The notes: generated from the sequence alone by a model not told the origin. Counted from the first letter of the stretch, positions 24,672 through 33,560 are shown. The stretch: DNA of 47,546 nt from Aurantibacter sp042094015 (GCF_042094015.1 NZ_JBELDZ010000009.1:1-47546), one strand, 5' to 3'. Numbers and translations: made by a program.

Positions 24672-25763
24672 TCAATTCTTCACATCTAAAGCATCGCGTA
24701 AAGCATTTCCAATTAACATAAACGCCATTACCAAAACCATAATACATAAGCCTGGCACTAAAGCTAAATATGGTTTCCCAAGAATAATATAATTATAATG
24801 ATCTTTAATCATTGCGCCCCAACTTGCCATTGGCGGCTGAGCTCCAATTCCTAAAAAGCTTAAACCACTTTCTATTAAAATAGCAGCAGCAAAATTAGCT
24901 GCACAAATAACAATTACTGGCGCCATTATATTGGGCAATATATGTTTTGAAATTATTCTATAATTATTAAATCCTAAAGCTTTAGCTGCAGTAACATATT
25001 GTAATTCTTTAGCACTAATTATTTGTCCTCGAACTACTCTTGCCACTTCTACCCACATAGTTAATCCTACTGCAATAAACACTTGCCAAAAGCCTTTCCC
25101 TAAAGCTAAAGTTATAGCTATAACTAATAACAAGGTAGGAATAGACCACGTAATATTTATAATCCACATTATAAAAGCATCTATTTTTCCTCCAAAATAC
25201 CCCGCTATACTCCCTAAAGTGATTCCTATTAATAAAGATATTAAAACCGCTATAAACCCTATAGAAAATGAAATACGCGAACCTATCAATACTCGACTTA
25301 ACAAATCTCTACCGTATTTATCTGTTCCTAAATAAAAGGTTTTAGTCACAATTAAATCTTTTGGGTTTTTAGTGATTTTAGAAACATCTATTTGTTTCTT
25401 CTGACCTATTAACCCATCTGAAGCATATTCTGTGTAACTAATACTATTTCCTTCGATTTCATAAGATGATACAGGAATTTCTGTATTCGGATTTTTATTA
25501 CCTAAAAACCATTTGCTAAGTGCACTTTGTGTTTTCTTTTGAGGTGAAGGCAACTCTATACAAGTCACTTTAAATCCGGGTGACTTACTATGAATACTCA
25601 ATTGTATTTGATTAGCATTTTCAGAATTATCTGGCGCTAAAACATAAGCAAATAACGCAAAAAACCCTACAACAGCAACAACAACAAAACTGAAAACGCC
25701 CCAGAAATTCTTTTTGAATTTCTGGAGCGCAATACCTGTTAATGACGTTGATGTGTGTGTCAA
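24672..25763 (-). CDS. OppC/DppC-type ABC transporter permease (orphan)
   Basis: Inner-membrane permease subunit of a peptide/nickel-type ABC importer. The hallmark LGTDKYGRDLLSRVLIGSRI precedes the transmembrane core. The cytoplasmic EAA loop, AAKALGFNNYRIISKHILPN, contacts the ATPase. The protein ends near GNALRDALDVKN and a TGA stop. A long hydrophilic stretch (about residues 45-145) between the first helix and the core makes it longer (363) than E. coli OppC (about 300). No OppB, ATPase or binding protein gene is next to it, so it must work with subunits encoded elsewhere. Confidence 0.9.
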   Translation of the reverse strand: MTHTSTSLTGIALQKFKKNFWGVFSFVVVAVVGFFALFAYVLAPDNSENANQIQLSIHSKSPGFKVTCIELPSPQKKTQSALSKWFLGNKNPNTEIPVSSYEIEGNSISYTEYASDGLIGQKKQIDVSKITKNPKDLIVTKTFYLGTDKYGRDLLSRVLIGSRISFSIGFIAVLISLLIGITLGSIAGYFGGKIDAFIMWIINITWSIPTLLLVIAITLALGKGFWQVFIAVGLTMWVEVARVVRGQIISAKELQYVTAAKALGFNNYRIISKHILPNIMAPVIVICAANFAAAILIESGLSFLGIGAQPPMASWGAMIKDHYNYIILGKPYLALVPGLCIMVLVMAFMLIGNALRDALDVKN

Positions 25764-25802
25764 TTATTTAATATTTAACTATTCAATAAAACATTTAAAA
25801 GC

Positions 25803-25823
25803 AACTATTATAATAAAATAGTT
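25803..25823 (-). terminator. Weak hairpin after the tail-specific protease gene
   Basis: AACTATT (25803-25809) pairs with AATAGTT (25817-25823) around a 7-nt AT loop, 30 nt after the protease stop on the minus strand. The stem has only one G/C pair and the following T-run is broken, so termination would be partial at best. Confidence 0.3.
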
Positions 25824-25852
25824 CTTGACTACGCTCGAACAAAGAGCAAAGA

Positions 25853-28003
25853 TTATCCTTTAATAGTCTCTGTTTTTTTTATTTCGTAAGTAGTTTTTAA
25901 ATCTTGTAATACATGAATTGCTTCTTCCACATATACATCTTGATTTAAGGCTTTATGCCAGCGGTCACGTTTTTCTTTTAAGACTGTGTCTTGCTTAAAT
26001 AAAGCTTCTTCATATGGTAAAGAATTAAACACTAAATCCGTTTTATACTCAGAAATTGAATCAAATTGTTTTGCTTCATTTTCGTTTTGATCTAACTCTG
26101 CTTTGTAAGCATTATAGTTTAAAGAATATTCTTTTTTATCCATTTTAGATTTTACCCATTTAGCGTTAGCTTCAATTAATCGCAATTGCTGATTAATCTT
26201 CATACGCTTTTTACTACTCTCTATAGTTTTATCATAATCAAAATAACGATTCCATTCTTCATACTTAGCTGGTTCTATTTTGTCCCAAGCAAGTGGGTTT
26301 TCTTGATCTCTTTCGCCTATATCAATAAAACTATAACGATCCGGAACAACAACATCACTGGTTACACCTTTTAACTGTGTAGAGCCACCATTAATTCTAT
26401 AAAACTTTTGACGTGTTAACTTTAATGCTCCTAAATCTGTATGAGAGCTATTTCTAACCATGCGATTTAAATCTAACACATTTTGAACTGTTCCTTTTCC
26501 ATAGGTTTGTTGACTTCCAATAATAATAGCGCGCTTGTAATCTTGCATTGCAGCTGCTAAAATTTCACTAGCAGAAGCAGATAATTCATTTACCATAATT
26601 ACTAATGGCCCATCCCAAACTATAGATTTGTCTGTATCTTCTAAAACTTCTTGAGTTTCTCCTGCAGAACGAACCTGCACAATTGGTCCATCTTTAATAA
26701 AAAGACCAGCCATATCTACTACAGTTTTTAGAGATCCACCACCATTATTTCTTAGATCCAAAACCAAACCTTCTATGTTTTGCTCTTTAAGACGTTCAAT
26801 TTCTTGACGAATATCTGAAGCTGCATTTCGCTCGTCGTAATCATTAAAATCTACATAAAAACGAGGTAAATTTATAATTCCAAATTTCTTATTTTCTTTT
26901 TCTACAATAGATGACTTTGCATAGGTCTCTTCCAACTCAACAATATCTCTAGTAATTGCAATATCCTCGATAGTTCCGTCTACTTTTCTAACCGTTAAAA
27001 TAACCTTAGAACCTTTTGGACCTTTAATTAGCTTAATAGCATCGTCTATTCGCATCCCAACAATACTAACTGATTGTTTTTCTTTTTCTTGACGTACTTT
27101 TAAAATAACATCTTCAACCTCTAATTCTTCACCTCTCCAAGCTGGTCCACCAGAAATAAGCTCAACAATTTTAATATTATCTAATTTTTTTTGAAGTCTA
27201 GCACCAATTCCTTCTAATTTACCAGACATTTGCTGGTCAAATTTCTCTTTGTCTTTTGGCGCCAAATAAGACGTATGAGGATCAAACTCTTCTACTATAA
27301 CATTTACATAAACGGAAAACCAATCTTCGCGCTCCATATCTTCTAAGTAGTCTGTGTAGTAAGAATCTAAAGAACTCAAAGTTTCTTTTCTTCCTTTAGC
27401 CTCTAATTCTTTAGATGACATTGTTTTAACATCTGTAGCATTTTCTAATTTAAAATCAGGTTTGTTTTCTGCTTCTTTTTGATCTAACAAATCGTCATAA
27501 TTAGACAAAACTGTATATTTCAATTGTTTTCTCCAACGTTCTTTTAAAGCTTTCTTATTTTTAGTGAATTCTAAATTTTCAAAATCGGCATTATATAATT
27601 CTTGTTTTGAAAAATCAAAAGGCTTTTCTAAGATTTCTTTGTAATATTTCTTTGCTTCTTGTTGACGCTTTAACATTTTTTCGTTTACCAAATTGAAAAA
27701 TGAAATATCGTACGCTTTAAGTTGATCATCTATCTGAGTTTCAAAAGCTTTAAATTCTTTTATATCTGCCTCAATAAAATAACGCTTAAATGGATCTACA
27801 GCTTGTAAATAATCGGAATAGATTTCTTTAGAAAAATCGTCGTTAAGATCTTTTGGCTCAAAGTGCAATTGCTCTAAAGCCATAGTTATAATCTGAATTA
27901 ATAATTTATCTTTATTAGGATCGTTATCTACTTTAGACGTAAAGCTACAAGAGCCAAAAGCAAACAAAACTAAAAGTACTAAAACACTATAATTCCTCTT
28001 CAT
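25853..28003 (-). CDS. prc: Carboxy-terminal (tail-specific) processing protease, S41A family, lipoprotein
   Basis: Periplasmic Prc/Tsp-like serine protease that trims or degrades envelope proteins from the C-terminus. I prefer the ATG at 28003 (MKRNYSVLVLL): it yields a clean lipoprotein signal ending FGSC (C19). An ATG at 28033 would add ten polar residues in front. An N-terminal helical domain leads to a PDZ domain (about 260-350), then the S41 core with LDLRNNGGGSL. The Ser-Lys dyad is S477 in ELSASASEI and K503 in YGKGTVQ (numbered from the chosen start). The C-terminal DUF3340-like region is present. Length (716) is near E. coli Prc. Confidence 0.93.
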   Translation of the reverse strand: MKRNYSVLVLLVLFAFGSCSFTSKVDNDPNKDKLLIQIITMALEQLHFEPKDLNDDFSKEIYSDYLQAVDPFKRYFIEADIKEFKAFETQIDDQLKAYDISFFNLVNEKMLKRQQEAKKYYKEILEKPFDFSKQELYNADFENLEFTKNKKALKERWRKQLKYTVLSNYDDLLDQKEAENKPDFKLENATDVKTMSSKELEAKGRKETLSSLDSYYTDYLEDMEREDWFSVYVNVIVEEFDPHTSYLAPKDKEKFDQQMSGKLEGIGARLQKKLDNIKIVELISGGPAWRGEELEVEDVILKVRQEKEKQSVSIVGMRIDDAIKLIKGPKGSKVILTVRKVDGTIEDIAITRDIVELEETYAKSSIVEKENKKFGIINLPRFYVDFNDYDERNAASDIRQEIERLKEQNIEGLVLDLRNNGGGSLKTVVDMAGLFIKDGPIVQVRSAGETQEVLEDTDKSIVWDGPLVIMVNELSASASEILAAAMQDYKRAIIIGSQQTYGKGTVQNVLDLNRMVRNSSHTDLGALKLTRQKFYRINGGSTQLKGVTSDVVVPDRYSFIDIGERDQENPLAWDKIEPAKYEEWNRYFDYDKTIESSKKRMKINQQLRLIEANAKWVKSKMDKKEYSLNYNAYKAELDQNENEAKQFDSISEYKTDLVFNSLPYEEALFKQDTVLKEKRDRWHKALNQDVYVEEAIHVLQDLKTTYEIKKTETIKG

Positions 28004-28123
28004 ATAATAATCTGTATTTGGGTAATAATTCACTAATGTAAAGAAAAAACTATGCCAATAAAATGAATTAACTCTAATTTTTTGTTAAACTAGCCTAAAT
28101 GTTATAAAACTAACTAAAATATG

Positions 28124-28131
28124 TATTTTTG
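28124..28131 (+). promoter_or_regulatory. -7 box of a probable surE operon promoter
   Basis: TATTTTTG matches TAnnTTTG and lies 21 nt before the surE start codon. A TTG at the proper distance upstream is not seen, so only the -7 half is supported. It would drive the five-gene surE to comEC unit. Confidence 0.5.
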
Positions 28132-28152
28132 TAATAAATAATTCAGCTTTAA

Positions 28153-28932
28153 ATGTCTAAAAAACCTTTAATTTTAATAACAAATGATGATGGCGTAACT
28201 GCACCAGGAATAAAAGCATTGATAGATGTTATGCTAACTTTAGGAGATGTTTTGGTTGTAGCTCCAGATAGTCCACAAAGTGGAATGGGTCATGCTATTA
28301 CATTAAACTCTGTGTTGCATTTAGATAATTTAACTCAAAAAAACGATAGCTACAAAACTTATAGTTGCTCCGGAACACCAGCAGATTGTGTTAAAATTGC
28401 TATAAACGAAGTTTTAGACCGAAAACCAGATCTTTGTGTTTCTGGAATCAATCACGGCTCTAACTCTTCTATAAATGTAATTTATTCCGGAACAATGAGT
28501 GCAGCTATTGAGGCTGGTATTGAAAGTGTTCCAGCTATTGGGTTTTCTTTATTAGATCATAATTGGAATGCAAACTTTGAACATAGTAAACCTTTTATTA
28601 AACAAATTGCAAAACAGGTTTTAGACAACAAACTACCTGAAGGCGTTGTTTTAAACGTAAACATCCCTAATTCGGACAACAAAAAGATTAAAGGTATTAA
28701 GGTTTGCCGACAAGCAAAAGCAAATTGGAAAGAAAAGTTCGACAAAAGAAAAACACCTCAGGGCAAAGATTACTATTGGCTTACAGGTGAATTTGAAAAT
28801 TTAGATAAAGGAAAAGATACAGATGAATTTGCTCTAGAAAAACATTATATCTCTGTAGTTCCTGTTCAATTTGATTTAACAGCACATCACTTTTTACAAC
28901 AACTTAATACATGGAATTTAAATGAAGAATAA
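28153..28932 (+). CDS. surE: 5'/3'-nucleotidase SurE
   Basis: Metal-dependent cytoplasmic nucleoside monophosphatase linked to stress survival. The N-terminal ILITNDDGVTAPGI carries the metal-binding N11-D12-D13. The family motifs VVAPDSPQSGMGHAIT, YSCSGTPADCV and SGINHGSNSSINVIYSGTM with its metal ligand Asn all follow in order. The 259-residue length is standard. It heads a tight operon: the next gene overlaps it by 11 nt. Confidence 0.96.
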   Translation: MSKKPLILITNDDGVTAPGIKALIDVMLTLGDVLVVAPDSPQSGMGHAITLNSVLHLDNLTQKNDSYKTYSCSGTPADCVKIAINEVLDRKPDLCVSGINHGSNSSINVIYSGTMSAAIEAGIESVPAIGFSLLDHNWNANFEHSKPFIKQIAKQVLDNKLPEGVVLNVNIPNSDNKKIKGIKVCRQAKANWKEKFDKRKTPQGKDYYWLTGEFENLDKGKDTDEFALEKHYISVVPVQFDLTAHHFLQQLNTWNLNEE

Positions 28933-29203
28933 AGATATAATCATAGGAATTGTAACAGGTATTATTACCACCATTATTGGAAGCATACTTTACCTTACGT
29001 TTTTTTCAAAATTTGACCTTGTAACATCTATTAAACAAGTTATGAGATTTAATTCTTTTAACAAACTTGTAAACCTAGGTGCTTTATTAAACTTAGCCGC
29101 TTTCTATTTCTTCCTTCATAAAGACCAAGAACTACGTGCAAAAGGTGTTTTAATTATCACGATTATTTTAGCATTTGTCTTTTTAATACAAAAACTATTT
29201 TAA
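28922..29203 (+). CDS. Small membrane protein of unknown function between surE and lpxB
   Basis: A 93-residue protein with three hydrophobic segments: about 5-28 (IIIGIVTGIITTIIGSILYL), 45-65 and 74-92, joined by short charged loops. I know no function for it. It overlaps the surE 3' end by 11 nt and ends 4 nt before lpxB, so it is translated within the operon. Position next to a lipid A gene suggests an envelope role, but that is inference only. Confidence 0.8.
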   Translation: MKNKDIIIGIVTGIITTIIGSILYLTFFSKFDLVTSIKQVMRFNSFNKLVNLGALLNLAAFYFFLHKDQELRAKGVLIITIILAFVFLIQKLF

Positions 29204-29207
29204 CTTA

Positions 29208-30323
29208 ATGAAATACTACATTATAGCAGGAGAAGCCTCGGGAGATTTACACGGAAGTAATCTTATGAAATCGCTTTTATTACAAGATTCAAATGCAGAG
29301 TTTAGGTTTTGGGGTGGAGATTTAATGCAGAATGTTGGCGGTACTTTAGTTAAGCATTACCGAGATTTGGCATTTATGGGCTTTTTAGAAGTTATAATGA
29401 ACCTTAGAACCATAACTAAAAACTTATCTTTTTGTAAAACTGACATTGAAGCTTACCAACCGGATACTATTATATTTATTGACTATCCTGGTTTTAATTT
29501 ACGAATTGCTAAATGGGCGAAAGCTAAAAACATAACTACAGATTATTATATCTCGCCACAAATTTGGGCTTGGAAAGAAAGTAGAATTACTGCCATTAAG
29601 CGAGACGTAGATAATATGTATGTTATTTTACCTTTTGAGAAACCTTTTTATGAAGACAAACACAACTATTCTGTCAATTTTGTTGGTCATCCATTAATTG
29701 ATGCTATCTTTAATAAAACAGACATTAATGAAACTGATTTTAGAACAACGCATAAGTTAAGTAGCAAACCTATTATTGCGCTATTACCAGGAAGCAGAAA
29801 ACAAGAAATCTCTAAAATGCTTAGTATTATGCTTAGCATTACTGAAGAGTTCAAAGATTATCAATTTGTAATTGCTGGTGCTCCAAGTCAAGATTTTAGC
29901 TTCTATCAGACTTTTATAAACCAAGACAACATTACATTTATTAGCAATAAAACCTACGACTTACTAAGCATTAGTACTGCAGCATTAGTAACTTCTGGAA
30001 CTGCCACTTTAGAAACTGGTTTGTTTAAAGTGCCACAAGTTGTTTGCTACAAAGGTAGTTGGATTTCTTATCAAATAGGAAAACGATTAATTAATTTAAA
30101 ATATATCTCTTTAGTTAATTTAATACTTGACAAAGAAGCTATAACAGAACTAATACAAGATGAATTTAATACAAAACGTCTTAAAAAAGAATTAACTGCT
30201 ATTTTAACTGACCCCAAACGTGGCACAATTTTTAATTACTATAACGAATTAGAAACCAAACTTGGCGGAAAAGGCGCAAGCCAAAAAACGGCAGAATTAA
30301 TTATAAAAAACAAGTCTTTATAG
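29208..30323 (+). CDS. lpxB: Lipid-A-disaccharide synthase
   Basis: GT19 peripheral membrane enzyme joining UDP-diacylglucosamine and lipid X into the tetraacyl disaccharide 1-phosphate of lipid A. The N-terminal IIAGEASGDLHGSNLMK is diagnostic. FIDYPGFNLRIAKWAK, YYISPQIWAWKE, VGHPLID and ALLPGSRKQEI follow, then TSGTATLETGL and PQVVCYKGS for donor binding. The 371-residue length is usual. It ends in TAG, immediately followed by the ATG of the next gene. Confidence 0.96.
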   Translation: MKYYIIAGEASGDLHGSNLMKSLLLQDSNAEFRFWGGDLMQNVGGTLVKHYRDLAFMGFLEVIMNLRTITKNLSFCKTDIEAYQPDTIIFIDYPGFNLRIAKWAKAKNITTDYYISPQIWAWKESRITAIKRDVDNMYVILPFEKPFYEDKHNYSVNFVGHPLIDAIFNKTDINETDFRTTHKLSSKPIIALLPGSRKQEISKMLSIMLSITEEFKDYQFVIAGAPSQDFSFYQTFINQDNITFISNKTYDLLSISTAALVTSGTATLETGLFKVPQVVCYKGSWISYQIGKRLINLKYISLVNLILDKEAITELIQDEFNTKRLKKELTAILTDPKRGTIFNYYNELETKLGGKGASQKTAELIIKNKSL

Positions 30324-30857
30324 ATGAAAAAAATAACATTAATACTTACGTTGCTTATTATACTATCTTCTTGTGGCTCGAGAAAAAGTAAGCACGTAAA
30401 CACACGTAAGTCTAGCAAAACAACAACTAAGCACAACACAAAACCAAAGTCTACCTCAACTAATTATAGTTCTAAAACTGTGAATAACATTGTTAGTAAT
30501 GCTAAAGTATATTTAGGTGTTAACTATAAAACTGGAGGAACCACAAAAAAGGGAATGGACTGTTCTGGTTTAATTTACACAGCTTTTGGCGAAGAAAATA
30601 TACCTATACCTCGTGTTTCTAGAGATATGGCAAAAAAAGGAACTTGGATAGATGTAAAAGCAATTAAAAAAGGGGATCTAATATTCTTTGCAACAAGTAA
30701 AAATAGTAGAAATATTAACCACGTAGGTTTGGTTACAGAATCTAGAACTGGCTATGTTAAATTTATACATTCTAGTTCTAGTAAAGGTGTTATGGAATCA
30801 ATGCTATCAGAAAGATATTGGTATTTAGCATACGTACAAGCCAGACGTGTATTATAA
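30324..30857 (+). CDS. NlpC/P60 (C40) family peptidase, lipoprotein
   Basis: Predicted envelope-anchored cysteine peptidase of the type that cuts gamma-D-Glu-DAP bonds in peptidoglycan. The signal MKKITLILTLLIILSSC gives a lipidated C17. A basic Ser/Thr/Lys linker runs to about residue 50. The catalytic domain has C80 in MDCSGLIYTAF, H133 in NHVGLVTE and H149 in KFIHSSSSKG as the expected triad. At 177 residues it is a minimal single-domain form. It begins directly at the lpxB stop with no gap. Confidence 0.92.
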   Translation: MKKITLILTLLIILSSCGSRKSKHVNTRKSSKTTTKHNTKPKSTSTNYSSKTVNNIVSNAKVYLGVNYKTGGTTKKGMDCSGLIYTAFGEENIPIPRVSRDMAKKGTWIDVKAIKKGDLIFFATSKNSRNINHVGLVTESRTGYVKFIHSSSSKGVMESMLSERYWYLAYVQARRVL

Positions 30858-30874
30858 AATCACTATATTTAAGT

Positions 30875-32896
30875 GTGAAACTATTTAATTTTACACTTTT
30901 TAAACTCACTTTATCTTTAGTAATTGGAATTTTAATTGCCTATTATTTTAGCATATCACTTTATATATCAGCAGTTGTTTTTGTAGTTTTATTACTATTT
31001 ACAGCTGTTTTTTTATTTTTGTATAAATCGAAGGTAAAAGAACAAACATCATTATTCAGTATTATTACACTATTCGCTTTTGTGAGTTTAGGCTCACTAA
31101 GCTATAATATCAATTCCCCTAAAAACAACACTTTACATTATTCACATTTTATAACTAATGCTTCAACCAAAACTATAATCTATAAAATTAAAAAGCGCTT
31201 AAAATCCAACAATTATTATTCTAAATATTATGTTGAGATTTTAAACGTAAATAATAAAACCACGAAAGGAATCGCATTACTTCAACTTAAAAAAGACAGT
31301 TTATTCTCATTTAAAGTAGATGCTATTTACAAAACCTCAACGGAATTTATCCCTATTAAAACTTCCCCAAATCCAAACCAATTTAACTATAAGAGTTATT
31401 TAGAAAAACAAGGTGTTTATCATCAATTTTATAGCTCCAATAACAATTCTGTTTTATTAGATAATTCTCCCCATACCATAAATGGATATGCCGCGGAACT
31501 CAGAAATACTATTAACGAAAGACTTAAGAAACATAATTTCTCTAAAGATGAACTAGCAATTATAAACGCTTTACTTTTAGGTCAGCGACAAGACATTACA
31601 AAATCTGTTTACGACAGCTATACTAATGCAGGTGCTATACATATACTTGCTGTTTCTGGATTACATATTGGAATTATACTTTTAATATTGAATTTCCTCT
31701 TTAAACCTATAGAAAACATAAAATACGGAAAAACAGTTAAGACAGCTTTAATTGTACTTCTCTTATGGAGTTATGCTTTTATTGCTGGAGCATCTGCGTC
31801 TATAATAAGAGCCACAACAATGTTTAGTATAGTTACAATTGCGTGGAATTTAAAGCGAATAACTAATATTTACAACACATTAATAAGTTCGATTTTTATT
31901 ATACTCTTAGTTAAACCCTTATTTTTATTTGATGTTGGATTTCAATTAAGTTATTCTGCAGTTTTCGCAATTGTAGCGTTTCAACCATTGATAGCCAAAC
32001 TTTGGATTCCAAAAAATAAATTTGTTAACTTTTTCTGGCAAACATTTTCGGTTACTCTAGCTGCACAATTTGGTGTTTTACCAGTTAGTTTGTATTATTT
32101 TCATCAGTTTCCTAGCTTGTTTTGGCTTTCAAACTTAGTTATTATTCCTGCTTTAGGATTTATACTTGGTTTTGGCATATTAGTTATTCTCTTAGCTTTA
32201 TTGAATTATTTACCAAGTTGGCTTGCAGATACTTTTAGCTACGTGATTAGAAGGCTAACTGAATTCCTAAATTGGGTTTCAAGTTTTGAAGAATTTCTTA
32301 TTAGAGATATTTCGTTTAGCATATATAACCTTATCACAAGTATTGTTTTAGTAATTACTATTTATATAACTTGGAACAAATTCAAAGCTAAAAATATTAT
32401 CTTTTTATTAATCACTATAATTGTGCTTCAGTCGAGTTTAATTTACACAAATCAGAAGAATAAAAACAATAGCTTAGTTATATTTCACAAAACGAAACAA
32501 ACTTTAATTAGTCTTAAAACTAATAATAATTTACATCTATATAATTCTGATAGCATTAAAACAAATCCTATTACAACGAGTTATAAAGTAGCTAATTTTA
32601 TTAAATCAACTCGAGTAGATTCTATCCCTAACCTTATTAACTTCAAAGACAAATCACTTTTAATAATTGACAGCTTAAATGTTTACAAACACCTTAATTT
32701 TAAACCAGACTACATATTGTTAAGGCAATCGCCAAAAATAAATTTAGACAGATTAATTAAAACTTTACAACCGAAAAAAATTATAGCAGATGGCAGTAAT
32801 TACAAAAGTTATATTAGTAGATGGAAAGAAAGTTGCAAGTATAAAAAAAGCCTTTTCCATACTACTGAAAAAGGCGCTTTTATATTAAACTATTAA
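30875..32896 (+). CDS. comEC: ComEC/Rec2 family DNA-uptake channel protein
   Basis: Polytopic inner-membrane protein of the natural transformation channel. I choose the GTG at 30875 (VKLFNFTLFKLTL), 17 nt after the preceding stop; an ATG at 30818 would lie inside that gene and add 19 residues. The N-terminal part is DUF4131-like. The competence domain has the hallmark GAIHILAVSGLHIGIILLIL after LLLGQRQDI. Eight or more transmembrane segments follow. The last 130 residues resemble the C-terminal metallo-beta-lactamase-like domain but show no HxHxDH motif. The gene converges on the thioredoxin-like gene with 5 nt between stops. Start confidence is moderate. Confidence 0.88.
   Translation: MKLFNFTLFKLTLSLVIGILIAYYFSISLYISAVVFVVLLLFTAVFLFLYKSKVKEQTSLFSIITLFAFVSLGSLSYNINSPKNNTLHYSHFITNASTKTIIYKIKKRLKSNNYYSKYYVEILNVNNKTTKGIALLQLKKDSLFSFKVDAIYKTSTEFIPIKTSPNPNQFNYKSYLEKQGVYHQFYSSNNNSVLLDNSPHTINGYAAELRNTINERLKKHNFSKDELAIINALLLGQRQDITKSVYDSYTNAGAIHILAVSGLHIGIILLILNFLFKPIENIKYGKTVKTALIVLLLWSYAFIAGASASIIRATTMFSIVTIAWNLKRITNIYNTLISSIFIILLVKPLFLFDVGFQLSYSAVFAIVAFQPLIAKLWIPKNKFVNFFWQTFSVTLAAQFGVLPVSLYYFHQFPSLFWLSNLVIIPALGFILGFGILVILLALLNYLPSWLADTFSYVIRRLTEFLNWVSSFEEFLIRDISFSIYNLITSIVLVITIYITWNKFKAKNIIFLLITIIVLQSSLIYTNQKNKNNSLVIFHKTKQTLISLKTNNNLHLYNSDSIKTNPITTSYKVANFIKSTRVDSIPNLINFKDKSLLIIDSLNVYKHLNFKPDYILLRQSPKINLDRLIKTLQPKKIIADGSNYKSYISRWKESCKYKKSLFHTTEKGAFILNY
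32843..32875 (-). terminator. Minus-strand terminator of the thioredoxin-like gene, inside the comEC coding end
   Basis: On the minus strand, GCCTTTTTC (32875-32867) pairs with GGAAAAGGC (32858-32850), with one G-T wobble and an 8-nt loop. It is followed by seven T residues (32849-32843). It stands 27 nt past the thioredoxin-like stop codon and lies wholly within the last codons of comEC on the other strand. Confidence 0.75.
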
Positions 32897-32901
32897 GACG
32901 A

Positions 32902-33447
32902 TTATTTCTTAAACTCGTATTTAAAAGCTTCGTAATACTTATTGAATGCATCTTGAGATGTTAATTCTTTATGCTCATCTTTTTTAAACATTTTTAAGTA
33001 TAACTCTAATTGTTGTGGTGTTTTATAGCCAATAATTGGAGAAATAACATTAGCTGATTCATCTAAAAATAAAATAGTTGGGTAAGATCTTACACCAAAT
33101 GCTCCTGCTAATTGATGCTGAGAATTACGTCTTTTTGCTTTTGCGGGATCGTAACTTGGGTTAGAATAGGTTTTCCCTTGAAAAGTAACTGTGTCATTTC
33201 CTTCTGCATCAAACTTTACAGCGTAATAGTTTTTATTTACATAATCTACTACATCTGCGTTATGGAATGTATTTTTATCTAACATTTTACAAGGTCCACA
33301 CCAAGATGTATAAACATCTATCATTATTTTTTTAGGTGCTTTTTTCTGCATTTCTACAGCTTGCTCAATAGTTACCCAATTAATTTCTTTTTGTGCACTT
33401 ACTAATGTTGTTACTACTAAAGCTAATACTAAAAATATGTTTTTCAT
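32902..33447 (-). CDS. Secreted thioredoxin-like protein
   Basis: A 181-residue periplasmic thioredoxin-fold protein. The signal peptide is about MKNIFLVLALVVTTLVSAQ. The redox motif is C50-G-P-C53 in YTSWCGPCKMLDKNTF, and the cis-proline region is GVRSYPTILFLDE. This CGPC variant with a DUF255-like KMLDKNTF context is usual for disulfide reductases of the Bacteroidetes envelope. Its partners are not visible here. It has its own promoter and terminator and is convergent with comEC. Confidence 0.88.
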   Translation of the reverse strand: MKNIFLVLALVVTTLVSAQKEINWVTIEQAVEMQKKAPKKIMIDVYTSWCGPCKMLDKNTFHNADVVDYVNKNYYAVKFDAEGNDTVTFQGKTYSNPSYDPAKAKRRNSQHQLAGAFGVRSYPTILFLDESANVISPIIGYKTPQQLELYLKMFKKDEHKELTSQDAFNKYYEAFKYEFKK

Positions 33448-33492
33448 TATATCTGTTTGTTTTATTTATTTGTTCTGTCGCAAATAGCATTC

Positions 33493-33521
33493 CAAAGTTA
33501 CAAAAAAATAAAACGCCTCAA
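33493..33521 (-). promoter_or_regulatory. Bacteroidetes-type promoter for the thioredoxin-like gene
   Basis: Minus strand: TTG (33521-33519), 18-nt spacer, TAACTTTG (33500-33493), a full TTG/TAnnTTTG match about 45 nt before the start codon. Its -33 element and spacer lie inside the hairpin that terminates the upstream peptide transporter gene. Confidence 0.68.
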
Positions 33522-33535
33522 AAAATGAAGCGTTT
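33511..33535 (-). terminator. Terminator after the peptide transporter gene
   Basis: AAACGC-c-TCA (33511-33520) pairs with TGA-a-GCGTTT (33526-33535) around an A5 loop. The minus strand then reads a T-rich run (33510-33502). It is 26 nt past the transporter stop. The same bases hold part of the next promoter. Confidence 0.7.
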
Positions 33536-33560
33536 ATATTTATTTTAAAATGTTTTGATA

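Noticed and set aside
25824..25850. GACTACGCTCGAAC-like motif as a copy of a dispersed intergenic repeat
   Set aside because: It resembles short repeats I have seen in other flavobacteria, but there is only one copy in this window and no inverted partner, so it cannot be supported.
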